Part shown: positions 1 through 6,002 of the stretch, one piece after another
Layout of the letters: each line of letters opens with the position of its first letter
How positions within the stretch are numbered: the stretch's first letter is position 1
DNA from: Roseovarius sp.
Lineage (GTDB): Bacteria > Pseudomonadota > Alphaproteobacteria > Rhodobacterales > Rhodobacteraceae
Reading direction: 5' to 3'
DNA: 6,227 nucleotides
NCBI GenBank assembly: GCA_021767845.1
Contig: JAASSQ010000176.1
Location: 1 to 6,227, forward strand
Translations under genes and position numbers: made by a program
Notes under the pieces: model-generated
Told to the model about the DNA's origin: nothing
Database searches by the model: none
The model's input: only the letters and a program-made list of their open reading frames with translations

Positions 1-150
1 CATCCCGTTTTCCGACTGCAGCGTGACGTGCACGCCTTCGGGAATGTAGTTGGGCACCAGCGTCGGAATGCCGATCCCGAGGTTCACGTAGGTGCCGTCT
101 TCCAGTTCGTGCGCCGCGCGGGCGGCCATTTCGTTACGATCCCATGCCAT
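1..150 (-). CDS. scoB: 3-oxoacid CoA-transferase subunit B, N-terminal part (runs off the left edge)
   Basis: This is the beta subunit of a class I CoA-transferase (succinyl-CoA:3-ketoacid/acetoacetate type), which moves CoA from succinyl-CoA to a 3-oxoacid in the cytoplasm. Only the first 50 codons are present. They contain the GIGIP stretch (residues 25-29) and end in LQSENGM. In the family the Glu of this S-E-N-G motif (here E47) is the catalytic residue that forms the CoA thioester, so the active-site residue is present. The ATG at 150 is preceded by a purine-rich GGGAGGG ribosome binding site lying inside the end of scoA. The ATG is only 4 bp from the scoA stop, so the two subunits are co-translated from one message. 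The substrate (acetoacetate or another ketoacid) cannot be fixed from this fragment. Confidence 0.93.
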   Translation of the reverse strand, partial: MAWDRNEMAARAAHELEDGTYVNLGIGIPTLVPNYIPEGVHVTLQSENGM

Positions 151-154
151 GGTC

Positions 155-850
155 TCAGCCCTCCCTCGTCGTGCGCTTCTCGATCCGTTTCTCGTGCTCG
201 CCCTGGATCAGGCGGTGCACGTAGATGCCGGGCAGGTGGATGTGATCGGGGTCCAGTTCGCCGGGCTCCACGATTTCTTCCACTTCCATGACGCAGACCT
301 TGCCGCACATTGCCGCCGGCGGATTGAAGTTGCGCGCGGTCTTGCGGAAGATCGCGTTGCCGGTGGTGTCGGCCTTCCACGCCTTGACGATGCTGAGATC
401 GGCAAAGATGCCGCGTTCAAGGATATAGGTCTCGCCGTCGAACTCCTTGTGTTCCTTGCCCTCGGCGATCCGGGTGCCCACGCCCGTCTTGGTGTAGAAG
501 CCCGGAATCCCTGCGCCGCCGGCGCGCATCCGTTCGGCCAGCGTCCCTTGCGGGTTGAATTCCAACTCCAGTTCGCCCGACAGGTATTGCTGCATGAAGG
601 TGTCGTTCTCGCCCACATAGGAACTGAGCATCTTCTTCACCTGCCGTGTCTGCAACAGGATCCCGATACCGAAATCATCGACACCCGCATTGTTCGAGGC
701 AAAGGTCAGATCCTTGGCCCCGTGTTCCTTGATAGCCTGCAACAGCAGTTCGGGAATGCCGCACAGGCCGAACCCGCCGGCCGCGATCGTCATTCCGTCC
801 TGCAGAAGCCCGTCCAATGCCTCGGACGCGCTGCCATAGACCTTGTTCAT
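155..850 (-). CDS. scoA: 3-oxoacid CoA-transferase subunit A
   Basis: This is the alpha subunit of the same heteromeric CoA-transferase, 231 residues, a normal length for the family. It carries the class I signature around residues 18-34: D-G, then a hydrophobic run, then GGFGLCGIPE, which forms part of the CoA/oxyanion site. The C-terminal GIYVHR and EKRIEKRT stretches are also typical. With ScoB it would convert acetoacetate plus succinyl-CoA to acetoacetyl-CoA plus succinate, feeding ketone-body or polyhydroxybutyrate carbon into central metabolism; this is family knowledge. The ATG at 850 was chosen over an in-frame start 69 bp upstream because AGGAGG sits at ideal spacing before it and because known homologues begin near MNKVY. 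It is the first gene of the scoAB pair and is separated from topA by 132 bp holding its own promoter-like sequence. Confidence 0.95.
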   Translation of the reverse strand: MNKVYGSASEALDGLLQDGMTIAAGGFGLCGIPELLLQAIKEHGAKDLTFASNNAGVDDFGIGILLQTRQVKKMLSSYVGENDTFMQQYLSGELELEFNPQGTLAERMRAGGAGIPGFYTKTGVGTRIAEGKEHKEFDGETYILERGIFADLSIVKAWKADTTGNAIFRKTARNFNPPAAMCGKVCVMEVEEIVEPGELDPDHIHLPGIYVHRLIQGEHEKRIEKRTTREG

Positions 851-883
851 CGAGATATCCTCCTGGAAACTCCGTTCGCTCAC

Positions 884-913
884 GGTATGCGGCGCGAGAC
901 GGCCGAAAGTCAA
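884..913 (-). promoter_or_regulatory. Candidate sigma-70 promoter of scoAB
   Basis: Read on the minus strand, TTGACT (913-908) is followed after 18 bp by CATACC (889-884). This would place a transcript start near 877 and a leader of about 27 nt before the scoA ATG. The -35 match is good and the -10 match poor (3 of 6), as is common in GC-rich alphaproteobacteria. It suggests scoAB is transcribed apart from topA. I saw no convincing intrinsic terminator after topA, so read-through is also possible. Confidence 0.42.
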
Positions 914-982
914 CGTCACCGCTCCGCCGAAAGCGGGTATTGGGGTTACTACGTATGCGCCTTCTGCGCCGTGTGCCCGGTG

Positions 983-3535
983 CTATTTCTTGGACGCGGC
1001 CTTCCTGGTCGCGGTTTTCTTCGCGGTGGTCTGTTTCGAGGGGGCCTTCTTGCCGCCCTTGCCCTTCTTCGCGGCCTTCTCGGCGATCAGCTCCACCGCC
1101 ATGTCCAGCGTCACGTCCTGCGGGTCTGTGCCCTTGGGCAGGGTCGCGTTGATCTTGTCCCATTTGACATAGGGGCCATAGCGGCCGTCCATCACGTTCA
1201 CCGGGCCGCCGCTTTCGGGATGCTCGCCCAGTTCCTTGAGCGGCTTGGCCGCAGCGCCGCGCCCCTTGCCGCGCGAGGCGGCCTTCTTGGCCAGTTCCTC
1301 GACCGCGCGGTTCATGCCGATGGTGAACACGTCGTCGGGGTCCTTGAGGTTGGCGTAAAGGCGGCCGTGTTTGACGTAAGGCCCATAGCGCCCGATACCC
1401 GCCTCGATCATCTCGCCGTCATCGGGATGGGGGCCCACCTCGCGCGGCAGGCTGAGCAGCATCAGTGCCTTTTCAAGGTCCATGTCATCGGGGCTCCAGC
1501 CCTTGGGCAGGCTGGCGCGCGGGGGTTTCTTGTTGTCCTCGGTCACCTCGCCGCGCTGCACGTAAGGCCCGAACCGGCCCGAGCGCAGGCTGATCTCGTC
1601 GCCCTGATCTTCGCCCAGGACCCGGTCGCCGCCCTCTGCGCCCTCGCCGCCGATGGGGCGGGTGTAGCGGCATTCGGGATAGCGCGAGCAACCGACGAAG
1701 CCGCCGGTGCGCGATGTCTTGAGATGCAGGCTGCCCTCGCCGCAAAGCGGGCAGGCGCGCGGGTCGCTGCCGTCCTCGCGTGGCGGATACAGCTGCGGGG
1801 CAAGCGCATCGTCCAGAACGTCCAGCACCTCGGTGATGCGCAGTTCCGAGGTCTCGGCGATCGCGGCCGAGAAATCGCGCCAGAAGCGTTCGAGCACGTC
1901 CTTGTAGTCGGTTTCCCCGGCACTCACCTTGTCCAGCTCATCTTCCAGGTTCGCGGTGAACTCGTATCCCACGTATTTGCGGAAGAAATTGAGCAGGAAG
2001 ATCGTGACGATCCGGCCCTTGTCCTCGGGGATCAGGCGGTTCTTGTCCTTGCGGACATATTCGCGATCCTGGATCGTGGTGACGATGCTGGCATAGGTCG
2101 AGGGGCGCCCGATCCCCAGCTCTTCCATCTTCTTGACCAGCGTCGCCTCGGTATAGCGGGGCGGGGGCTGGGTGAAATGCTGTTCGGGCGTGACCGCGCG
2201 CTTGTCCGTCCTGTCACCTTCGGTGATCTGCGGCAGGCGCTTGTCGTCGTCATCGCCCGACGGCTCGTCGCGGCCTTCTTCGTAGACCTTCAGGAAACCG
2301 TCGAACAGAACGACCTGCCCGGTGGCGCGCAGGCCGACCTGCCCATCGTCGCTGCCGATGTCCACGGTGGTGCGCTCCAGCCGGGCGCCTTCCATCTGGC
2401 AGGCCAGCGTGCGCTTCCAGATCAGGTCGTAGAGCTTGCGCTGATCGGCGTCGGTCGTCTTGATGGACTTGGCATCGCGCGTCATGTCCGTGGGGCGGAT
2501 GCATTCGTGCGCTTCCTGCGCGTTCTTGGCCTTGTTCTTGTACATGCGGGGCGATTTCGGGACGTAGTCGGCCCCGTAGCGATCCTTGATCGCGTCGCGG
2601 GCGGCGTGCACGGCCTCGGGGGCCATGTCGATGCCGTCGGTCCGCATGTAGGTGATGTAGCCCGCTTCGTAGAGGCGCTGTGCCGCGCTCATCGTCTGGC
2701 GCGCGCCCATGCCGAACTTGCGGCTCGCCTCCTGCTGGAGGGTCGAGGTCATGAAGGGCGGGGCGGGGTTGCGCGAGCTGGGCTTGGCCTCGACCGAAGC
2801 GACCTTGAGATCGCGCGACTGGATCGCCTGAACGGCCAGCTCGGCCTGGGTTTCGTTCTCGATATCGTACTTGTCGAGTTTCTTGCCGGCCAGAACGGTC
2901 AGCCGTGCCTCGAACTCCTGTCCGCGCGGGGTGGCCAGCGCGGCCTTGACGGACCAGTATTCACGGGGCTTGAAGGCCTCGATCTCCATCTCGCGCTCGA
3001 CGATCAGGCGCAGGCAGACCGATTGCACGCGGCCGGCCGACTTGGCGCCCGGCAGCTTGCGCCACAGGACCGGGCTGAGGTTGAAGCCCACGAGGTAATC
3101 CAGCGCGCGGCGGGCGAGGTAGGCTTCGACGAGATCCTCGTCGATGCCGCGGGGGTTCTGCATCGCCTCGGTCACCGCCGACTTGGTGATCGCGTTGAAC
3201 ACGACGCGGCTGACCTCGGTGTCCTTCTTGATGGCCTTGCGCTTGCGCAGCGCCTCTTCGAGGTGCCAGCTGATCGCCTCGCCCTCGCGGTCGGGGTCGG
3301 TGGCGAGGATCAGGGTCTGGTCGTCCTTGAGCGCGTCGGCGATGGCCTTGACGTGCTTGCGGGAGTCGGCGCCGACCTCCCATTTCATGTCGAATCCGTG
3401 CTCGGGATCGACCGATCCGTCCTTGGGCGGCAGGTCGCGGACGTGCCCGTAGGAGGCCAGAACCGTGTAGTCGGATCCCAGATACTTGTTGATTGTCTTG
3501 GCCTTAGCCGGGGACTCGACAACGACGACTGGCAT
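983..3535 (-). CDS. topA: DNA topoisomerase I (type IA)
   Basis: This 850-residue enzyme relaxes negative supercoils by cutting one DNA strand through a 5'-phosphotyrosine. The N-terminal Toprim domain starts with VVVVESPAKAK, with catalytic E7, and holds the metal-binding D-P-D-R-E at residues 80-84. The active-site tyrosine is Y296 in GYITYMRTD. One four-cysteine zinc ribbon (C595, C598, C616, C622) follows. After it come three C-terminal repeats marked by R-F/Y-G-P-Y-V at 654, 716 and 785, in place of the extra zinc fingers of the E. coli enzyme. A lysine-rich basic tail occupies about 818-850. An acidic patch (GDDDD) lies near 427. The ATG at 3535 follows AAAGGAG at good spacing; an upstream in-frame start at 3598 would add 21 unconserved residues. 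It is probably essential housekeeping, transcribed in the same direction as dprA upstream. Confidence 0.97.
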   Translation of the reverse strand: MPVVVVESPAKAKTINKYLGSDYTVLASYGHVRDLPPKDGSVDPEHGFDMKWEVGADSRKHVKAIADALKDDQTLILATDPDREGEAISWHLEEALRKRKAIKKDTEVSRVVFNAITKSAVTEAMQNPRGIDEDLVEAYLARRALDYLVGFNLSPVLWRKLPGAKSAGRVQSVCLRLIVEREMEIEAFKPREYWSVKAALATPRGQEFEARLTVLAGKKLDKYDIENETQAELAVQAIQSRDLKVASVEAKPSSRNPAPPFMTSTLQQEASRKFGMGARQTMSAAQRLYEAGYITYMRTDGIDMAPEAVHAARDAIKDRYGADYVPKSPRMYKNKAKNAQEAHECIRPTDMTRDAKSIKTTDADQRKLYDLIWKRTLACQMEGARLERTTVDIGSDDGQVGLRATGQVVLFDGFLKVYEEGRDEPSGDDDDKRLPQITEGDRTDKRAVTPEQHFTQPPPRYTEATLVKKMEELGIGRPSTYASIVTTIQDREYVRKDKNRLIPEDKGRIVTIFLLNFFRKYVGYEFTANLEDELDKVSAGETDYKDVLERFWRDFSAAIAETSELRITEVLDVLDDALAPQLYPPREDGSDPRACPLCGEGSLHLKTSRTGGFVGCSRYPECRYTRPIGGEGAEGGDRVLGEDQGDEISLRSGRFGPYVQRGEVTEDNKKPPRASLPKGWSPDDMDLEKALMLLSLPREVGPHPDDGEMIEAGIGRYGPYVKHGRLYANLKDPDDVFTIGMNRAVEELAKKAASRGKGRGAAAKPLKELGEHPESGGPVNVMDGRYGPYVKWDKINATLPKGTDPQDVTLDMAVELIAEKAAKKGKGGKKAPSKQTTAKKTATRKAASKK

Positions 3536-3575
3536 GAAAGCTCCTTTCGACTCGGGAGGCGACATATGGCGGCGG

Positions 3576-3605
3576 ACCATGTGGGCTGGCAAGAGCAATT
3601 GTCAA
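3576..3605 (-). promoter_or_regulatory. topA: Candidate sigma-70 promoter of topA
   Basis: On the minus strand a perfect TTGACA (3605-3600) is followed after 18 bp by CATGGT (3581-3576, 3 of 6 matches to TATAAT). The predicted start is near 3569, leaving a leader of about 34 nt that contains the AAAGGAG ribosome site. It lies in the 110-bp gap between dprA and topA, so topA can be expressed independently of dprA. topA promoters are often supercoiling-sensitive in other bacteria; nothing here proves that. Confidence 0.5.
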
Positions 3606-3609
3606 TGCG

Positions 3610-3629
3610 CCGTGTCTCAGCACCGTGTC
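3610..3629. repeat. Two CCGTGTC direct repeats upstream of the topA promoter
   Basis: CCGTGTC occurs at 3610-3616 and again at 3623-3629 (plus strand), 13 bp apart start to start. The pair lies just upstream of the topA -35 box and downstream of the dprA stop codon. The location would fit an activator site, but two 7-mers in GC-rich DNA may be chance. Confidence 0.3.
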
Positions 3630-3645
3630 GGAGCGGTCGGGCGTG

Positions 3646-4794
3646 TCAGGTCAGTGACAGAAGGCCTCCGGGCTGGCGGCGGATGCGGCCGTCGAGTTCG
3701 AGGTCGGTCAGGGCCGGGGTGACCTGCCGCGCCGGGGCGCCGAGATCGCGGATCAACTGGTCCTCGGCCAGCGGCGAGGGGCCGAGCCGGTCGAGGATGC
3801 GGCTGTGCAGGGCGGCGGTGTCGCGCAGGCTGCGCCGGTCGGGCGCGGGAGCGGCAGGTGGCTGGGGAGGCTGGATTTCCGGCTTGTTCTCAACTGTTTG
3901 GCGCGTCGGCAACGCCTCGATCACGTCGTCGGCCTTGCGCACGAGGGTGGCGCCGTCGCGGATCAGCATGTTGCAGCCCGCCGCGCGCGCGTCGAAGGGA
4001 TGGCCCGGCACGGCGAGCACGTCGCGCCCCTGGTCGAGCGCGGTGCGCGCGGTGATGAGGGAGCCGGATTTCGCCGCCGCCTCGACCACCACGACGGCCC
4101 GGGCCATGCCGCTTATGATCCTGTTTCTACGGGGGAAATGCCGGGCCTGGGGCATCAGGCCGAAAGGCTGTTCGGAGAGTCGCAGGCCGGTTTTCACGAG
4201 GTCTTCGGCCAGGCGTGTGTTCTCGGCCGGGTAGATCACGTCCACCCCGCCGGCCATGACGGCGATGGTGCCGGTGTCGAGCGTGGCGGTATGCGCGGCG
4301 GTGTCGATGCCGCGGGCCAGCCCGGAGACCACGACGAAGCCCTTGGCGGCCAGGTCGGCCCCCATGCCGCGCGCCATGCGCAGCCCGAGCGACGAGGCGT
4401 TGCGCGCCCCCACCATCGCCACCGTCGGGCGTGACAGAACGGAGGTGTCGCCAAGCGCCCAGAGCACCGGGGGCGCATCGGAAATCTGTTGCAGATCAGG
4501 GGGATAAAGCGGGTCGCCCACGCAGATCATATGCGCGCCGGTGGCCGCGGCGGCCTTGAGTTCGGCCCGCGCCGCGGCCTCGGGGCAGGGGGTGTAATCC
4601 TTGACCCCGGCGGCGGCGGCGACTTCGGGCAGGGCCTGAAGCGCCGCCTGTGCCGAGCCATGTTCGGCCATCAGCCGATAGAAGGTGGAGGGACCGACCC
4701 GGCGAGAGCGCAAGAGGCGAAGCCACGACACCCGATCATCTTCCGTGGTGGGTGGGAGTGGGGGGTGAGTGGAAGGATGTGTATCCTCGGACAT
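3646..4794 (-). CDS. dprA: DNA-processing protein DprA (Smf family)
   Basis: DprA binds incoming single-stranded DNA and loads RecA on it during natural transformation. In Rhodobacter the homologue is also needed to receive DNA from gene transfer agents (family knowledge). The protein has 382 residues. An N-terminal SAM/HhH-like segment (about 20-75) is followed by the conserved YPxxL...DxPPxLxxxG region (97-115). The Rossmann-like core then shows VGAR (128-131), SGLARGID (157-164), GGVDVIYP (172-179), PRRNR (221-225) and SGSLITA (243-249). A Pro/Ala-rich linker (about 308-318) precedes a C-terminal winged-helix-like domain (330-382). The ATG at 4794 was chosen because AGGCGAGG lies 5 bp before it; a GTG at 4821 in the same frame would add 9 residues. 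It is complete, with no frameshift. Confidence 0.95.
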   Translation of the reverse strand: MSEDTHPSTHPPLPPTTEDDRVSWLRLLRSRRVGPSTFYRLMAEHGSAQAALQALPEVAAAAGVKDYTPCPEAAARAELKAAAATGAHMICVGDPLYPPDLQQISDAPPVLWALGDTSVLSRPTVAMVGARNASSLGLRMARGMGADLAAKGFVVVSGLARGIDTAAHTATLDTGTIAVMAGGVDVIYPAENTRLAEDLVKTGLRLSEQPFGLMPQARHFPRRNRIISGMARAVVVVEAAAKSGSLITARTALDQGRDVLAVPGHPFDARAAGCNMLIRDGATLVRKADDVIEALPTRQTVENKPEIQPPQPPAAPAPDRRSLRDTAALHSRILDRLGPSPLAEDQLIRDLGAPARQVTPALTDLELDGRIRRQPGGLLSLT

Positions 4795-4836
4795 CGCGAC
4801 CTCGCCTGCTTGCCATGCCACTATCGGGCGGCTTCG

Positions 4837-4851
4837 TTAATGGCGGGTAAA
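4837..4851. promoter_or_regulatory. CtrA-like site in the dprA leader
   Basis: The plus strand reads TTAA-N7-TAAA (minus strand TTTA-N7-TTAA, followed by C). This matches 7 of 8 fixed positions of the alphaproteobacterial CtrA consensus TTAA-N7-TTAA. It lies 42 bp upstream of the dprA start. A GANTC (CcrM-type) site, GAGTC, stands close by at 4863-4867. CtrA control of dprA and other uptake genes is known in Rhodobacter capsulatus. Direct binding here is an inference, since such AT 4-mers can occur by chance. Confidence 0.38.
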
Positions 4852-4872
4852 CCAAGACCGCTGAGTCGGGGA

Positions 4873-4884
4873 TTTCGCGCGAAA
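4873..4884. promoter_or_regulatory. Perfect 12-bp palindrome, operator-like
   Basis: TTTCGCGCGAAA is an exact palindrome. With one unpaired A the symmetry extends to GAT...ATC (4871-4887). It lies just downstream of a TATAGT box on the minus strand, about where a dprA transcript would start. That is a typical place for a repressor site. No regulator is recognised. Confidence 0.4.
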
Positions 4885-4892
4885 ATCGCATA

Positions 4893-4898
4893 ACTATA
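4893..4898 (-). promoter_or_regulatory. Candidate -10 box (TATAGT) for dprA
   Basis: On the minus strand TATAGT matches TATAAT at 5 of 6 positions and sits in a short AT-rich island (about 4885-4925) inside GC-rich DNA. No good -35 box is found 16-18 bp upstream, so the promoter may need an activator. The leader to the dprA ATG would be about 90 nt. Confidence 0.35.
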
Positions 4899-4942
4899 TG
4901 AAAACAGGAGTTAAATATTTTTGCGAGCCGAAACGGGCCGAT

Positions 4943-4998
4943 GTCGGTATCACGTCGGTATGACGTCGGTATCGCGTCGGTGCGGATGTCGGTGCGCC
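4943..4998. repeat. Five tandem 11-bp repeats (GTCGGTATSRC type) upstream of dprA
   Basis: GTCGGT recurs at 4943, 4954, 4965, 4976 and 4988, giving spacings of 11, 11, 11 and 12 bp. The first three units are nearly identical (GTCGGTATCAC, GTCGGTATGAC, GTCGGTATCGC). The last two carry GTCGGTGCG. The period is about one helical turn, so copies would face the same side of the DNA, like iterons or clustered protein-binding sites. The run lies between the end of the 5065-5694 gene and the AT-rich dprA promoter region. A simple slippage repeat without function is the alternative. Confidence 0.85.
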
Positions 4999-5027
4999 GG
5001 AAACCGGGGGGAATCGTGACCACGGCG

Positions 5028-5060
5028 CACGCAGGGTTAACCTTTTGCCAACCCCGCGCG
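5028..5060 (-). terminator. Hairpin just after the beta-barrel gene
   Basis: On the minus-strand RNA, CGCGCGGGGUU (5060-5050) can pair with AACCCUGCGUG (5038-5028). The result is an 11-bp stem with two G-U pairs and an 11-nt loop, starting 4 nt after the stop codon. There is no U-tract, so it is either a weak or factor-assisted terminator or a 3'-end stabiliser. Confidence 0.4.
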
Positions 5061-5064
5061 TCGC

Positions 5065-5694
5065 TCAGAACGGGTAGCGCAGGCCGAGCGCGAAGGCGTT
5101 GGAGCCGGAATCGGGATCGAGCAGGCCGAAGGCGTCCGAGCGGTGGTGGACGCGCAGGAAAACCTGCCGCCCGTCGTCACCCGCCGCGAAGGCGGCCTCG
5201 GCCAGCCAATAGACCAGCGTGCGGGCCGAGTCGCCGCGCACGTCGATTTCCAGCCGCGGCGTTTCGGTGGTGTGCGACAGGCCCAGCCCGAAGGCGAGGC
5301 TGTCGAGAAGCGGGGGCAGGGGCCGGGCCGGGTGGTAGCGGATCGTGGCCGAGGGGACGAATTCAAAGAAGGTCTGGTCGCCGAAATGGCGCTGCACCTG
5401 GAATTCGCCGCCCCAGGACCAGCGGCTGGCCCCGATCGGGCGGTCGAAGGCCAGTGCTATCCCGGCGAAATAATTGTCGGCGAAATCGTATTCGCCGGGG
5501 CGCAAAAGATCGTTGGCGCGGTTGCGGGTCATGTTGCCCGCGATCACCGACCACGACCATGCACCATCGGGCACGGCGGCCGATTGCGCCGAAGCACCGG
5601 AGCCGGGCAGACCCGCCAGTGCCGCAACGGCCACAACCGTCAGCGCATGGCGCAGGGCGCGCGCGGGTCGAAGTCGGGCCATCGGGCTTGGCAT
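5065..5694 (-). CDS. Exported outer-membrane beta-barrel protein, acyloxyacyl hydrolase (PagL)-like
   Basis: This 209-residue protein has a signal peptide: a basic start (RLRPARALRH), a hydrophobic core at about 17-29, and likely cleavage after ASA (residue 36). The mature part alternates polar and hydrophobic residues rich in Trp, Tyr and Phe, and ends in RYPF. A C-terminal Phe is the usual outer-membrane barrel signal. Near the end HHRSDAFG (183-190) and GSN (197-199) recall the His-x-Ser motif of PagL-type lipid A 3-O-deacylases. The third catalytic residue of PagL is Glu; the nearest aligned residue here appears to be N199. Activity is therefore uncertain, and a structural barrel protein remains possible. 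The ATG at 5694 has GGAG 8 bp before it; a second ATG at 5682 lacks a ribosome site. It is transcribed divergently from the small gene at 5834. Confidence 0.72.
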   Translation of the reverse strand: MPSPMARLRPARALRHALTVVAVAALAGLPGSGASAQSAAVPDGAWSWSVIAGNMTRNRANDLLRPGEYDFADNYFAGIALAFDRPIGASRWSWGGEFQVQRHFGDQTFFEFVPSATIRYHPARPLPPLLDSLAFGLGLSHTTETPRLEIDVRGDSARTLVYWLAEAAFAAGDDGRQVFLRVHHRSDAFGLLDPDSGSNAFALGLRYPF

Positions 5695-5776
5695 GGGCGG
5701 GGCTCCGCGCAGAGGGCCTGCCGGGGAGGCAAGCGGTGCAGTTTGGCAACGATTTGCTTGGGCCGACTTTCCTTTA

Positions 5777-5806
5777 TTGATCCGGTCTCTGCAATGGTCC
5801 GATAGA
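5777..5806 (+). promoter_or_regulatory. Candidate promoter of the small membrane-protein gene
   Basis: TTGATC (5777-5782) and GATAGA (5801-5806) are separated by 18 bp, giving a start near 5813 and a leader of about 20 nt with GAGG before the ATG. The match is modest. The 139-bp divergent gap (5695-5833) must also serve the minus-strand gene, but I could not pick out its promoter. Confidence 0.33.
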
Positions 5807-5833
5807 GGGGAAAAACAAATCGAGGCAGAGCAG

Positions 5834-5986
5834 ATGGATTCACTCAAATACGAACTGATCGGATTCGGCGTGCTGGCGGCGCTGCTGTTCGTCCTGCTGA
5901 CCGTCCCCGGCGGGCCGCAGGCGAGCGAGGTGTTTCGCAGCCCCGCCGAGTTGATGGGGCACCGGCCCGGCCTGCCGCCGCGCTGA
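5834..5986 (+). CDS. Small single-span membrane protein of unknown function
   Basis: This 50-residue protein is not one I recognise. It has a short polar N-terminus (MDSLKYE) and one strongly hydrophobic segment (about 8-25, rich in Leu, Ala, Val and Phe). A soluble tail of about 25 residues follows, ending in GLPPR. It resembles small bitopic inner-membrane proteins rather than a signal peptide, because no cleavage motif follows the helix. Support for a real gene is a ribosome site (GAGG, 8 bp before the ATG), a candidate promoter, and a clean intergenic position. It is the only plus-strand gene in the window. It converges with tldD, the stops being 16 bp apart. A longer in-frame start near 5474 would run antisense through the barrel gene and is not credible. 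Confidence 0.68.
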   Translation: MDSLKYELIGFGVLAALLFVLLTVPGGPQASEVFRSPAELMGHRPGLPPR

Positions 5987-5996
5987 GCGCGGCGGC
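5974..5996. terminator. Perfect GC hairpin around the stop codon, between convergent genes
   Basis: GCCGCCGCGC (5974-5983) and GCGCGGCGGC (5987-5996) are exact inverted repeats around TGA, the stop codon of the small gene. The all-GC 10-bp stem works on either strand and sits between two converging genes, as expected of a bidirectional terminator. No T-tract follows on either side. The tight 3-nt loop and the lack of a T-tract leave termination itself unproved. Confidence 0.55.
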
Positions 5997-6002
5997 GAGC
6001 GG

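Noticed and set aside
928..940. Possible terminator downstream of topA (CCGC/GCGG stem)
   Set aside because: The stem is only 4 bp with no T-tract, which is no better than chance in this GC-rich DNA.
3536..3598. Longer topA starting at 3598
   Set aside because: The extension would place the topA promoter and ribosome site inside the coding region. The family start is MPVVVVESPAK, right after AAAGGAG.
92..4234. A 1380-codon open frame on the plus strand, antisense to scoA, topA and most of dprA
   Set aside because: It runs opposite three well-recognised genes and across two intergenic gaps. Its composition is the Ala/Arg/Gly/Leu/Val-rich pattern made by reading GC-rich codons backwards. It has no recognisable domain and is an artefact of stop-codon scarcity.
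4795..4821. Longer dprA starting at GTG 4821
   Set aside because: The ATG at 4794 has AGGCGAGG at proper spacing and the extra 9 residues match no conserved feature. The longer form cannot be fully excluded.
4736..5023. A 95-codon minus-strand frame covering the tandem repeats and the dprA start
   Set aside because: It overlaps the start of dprA by 59 bp in another frame, its residues simply translate the 11-bp repeats, and no good ribosome site was seen.
5035..5042. GGTTAACC palindrome as a CtrA site
   Set aside because: It has only one TTAA with no partner at the N7 spacing, and it is better explained as part of the hairpin after the barrel gene.
5143..5805. Plus-strand open frame antisense to the barrel gene
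   Set aside because: It overlaps a gene with a convincing signal peptide and barrel C-terminus, and its translation has no domain-like pattern.
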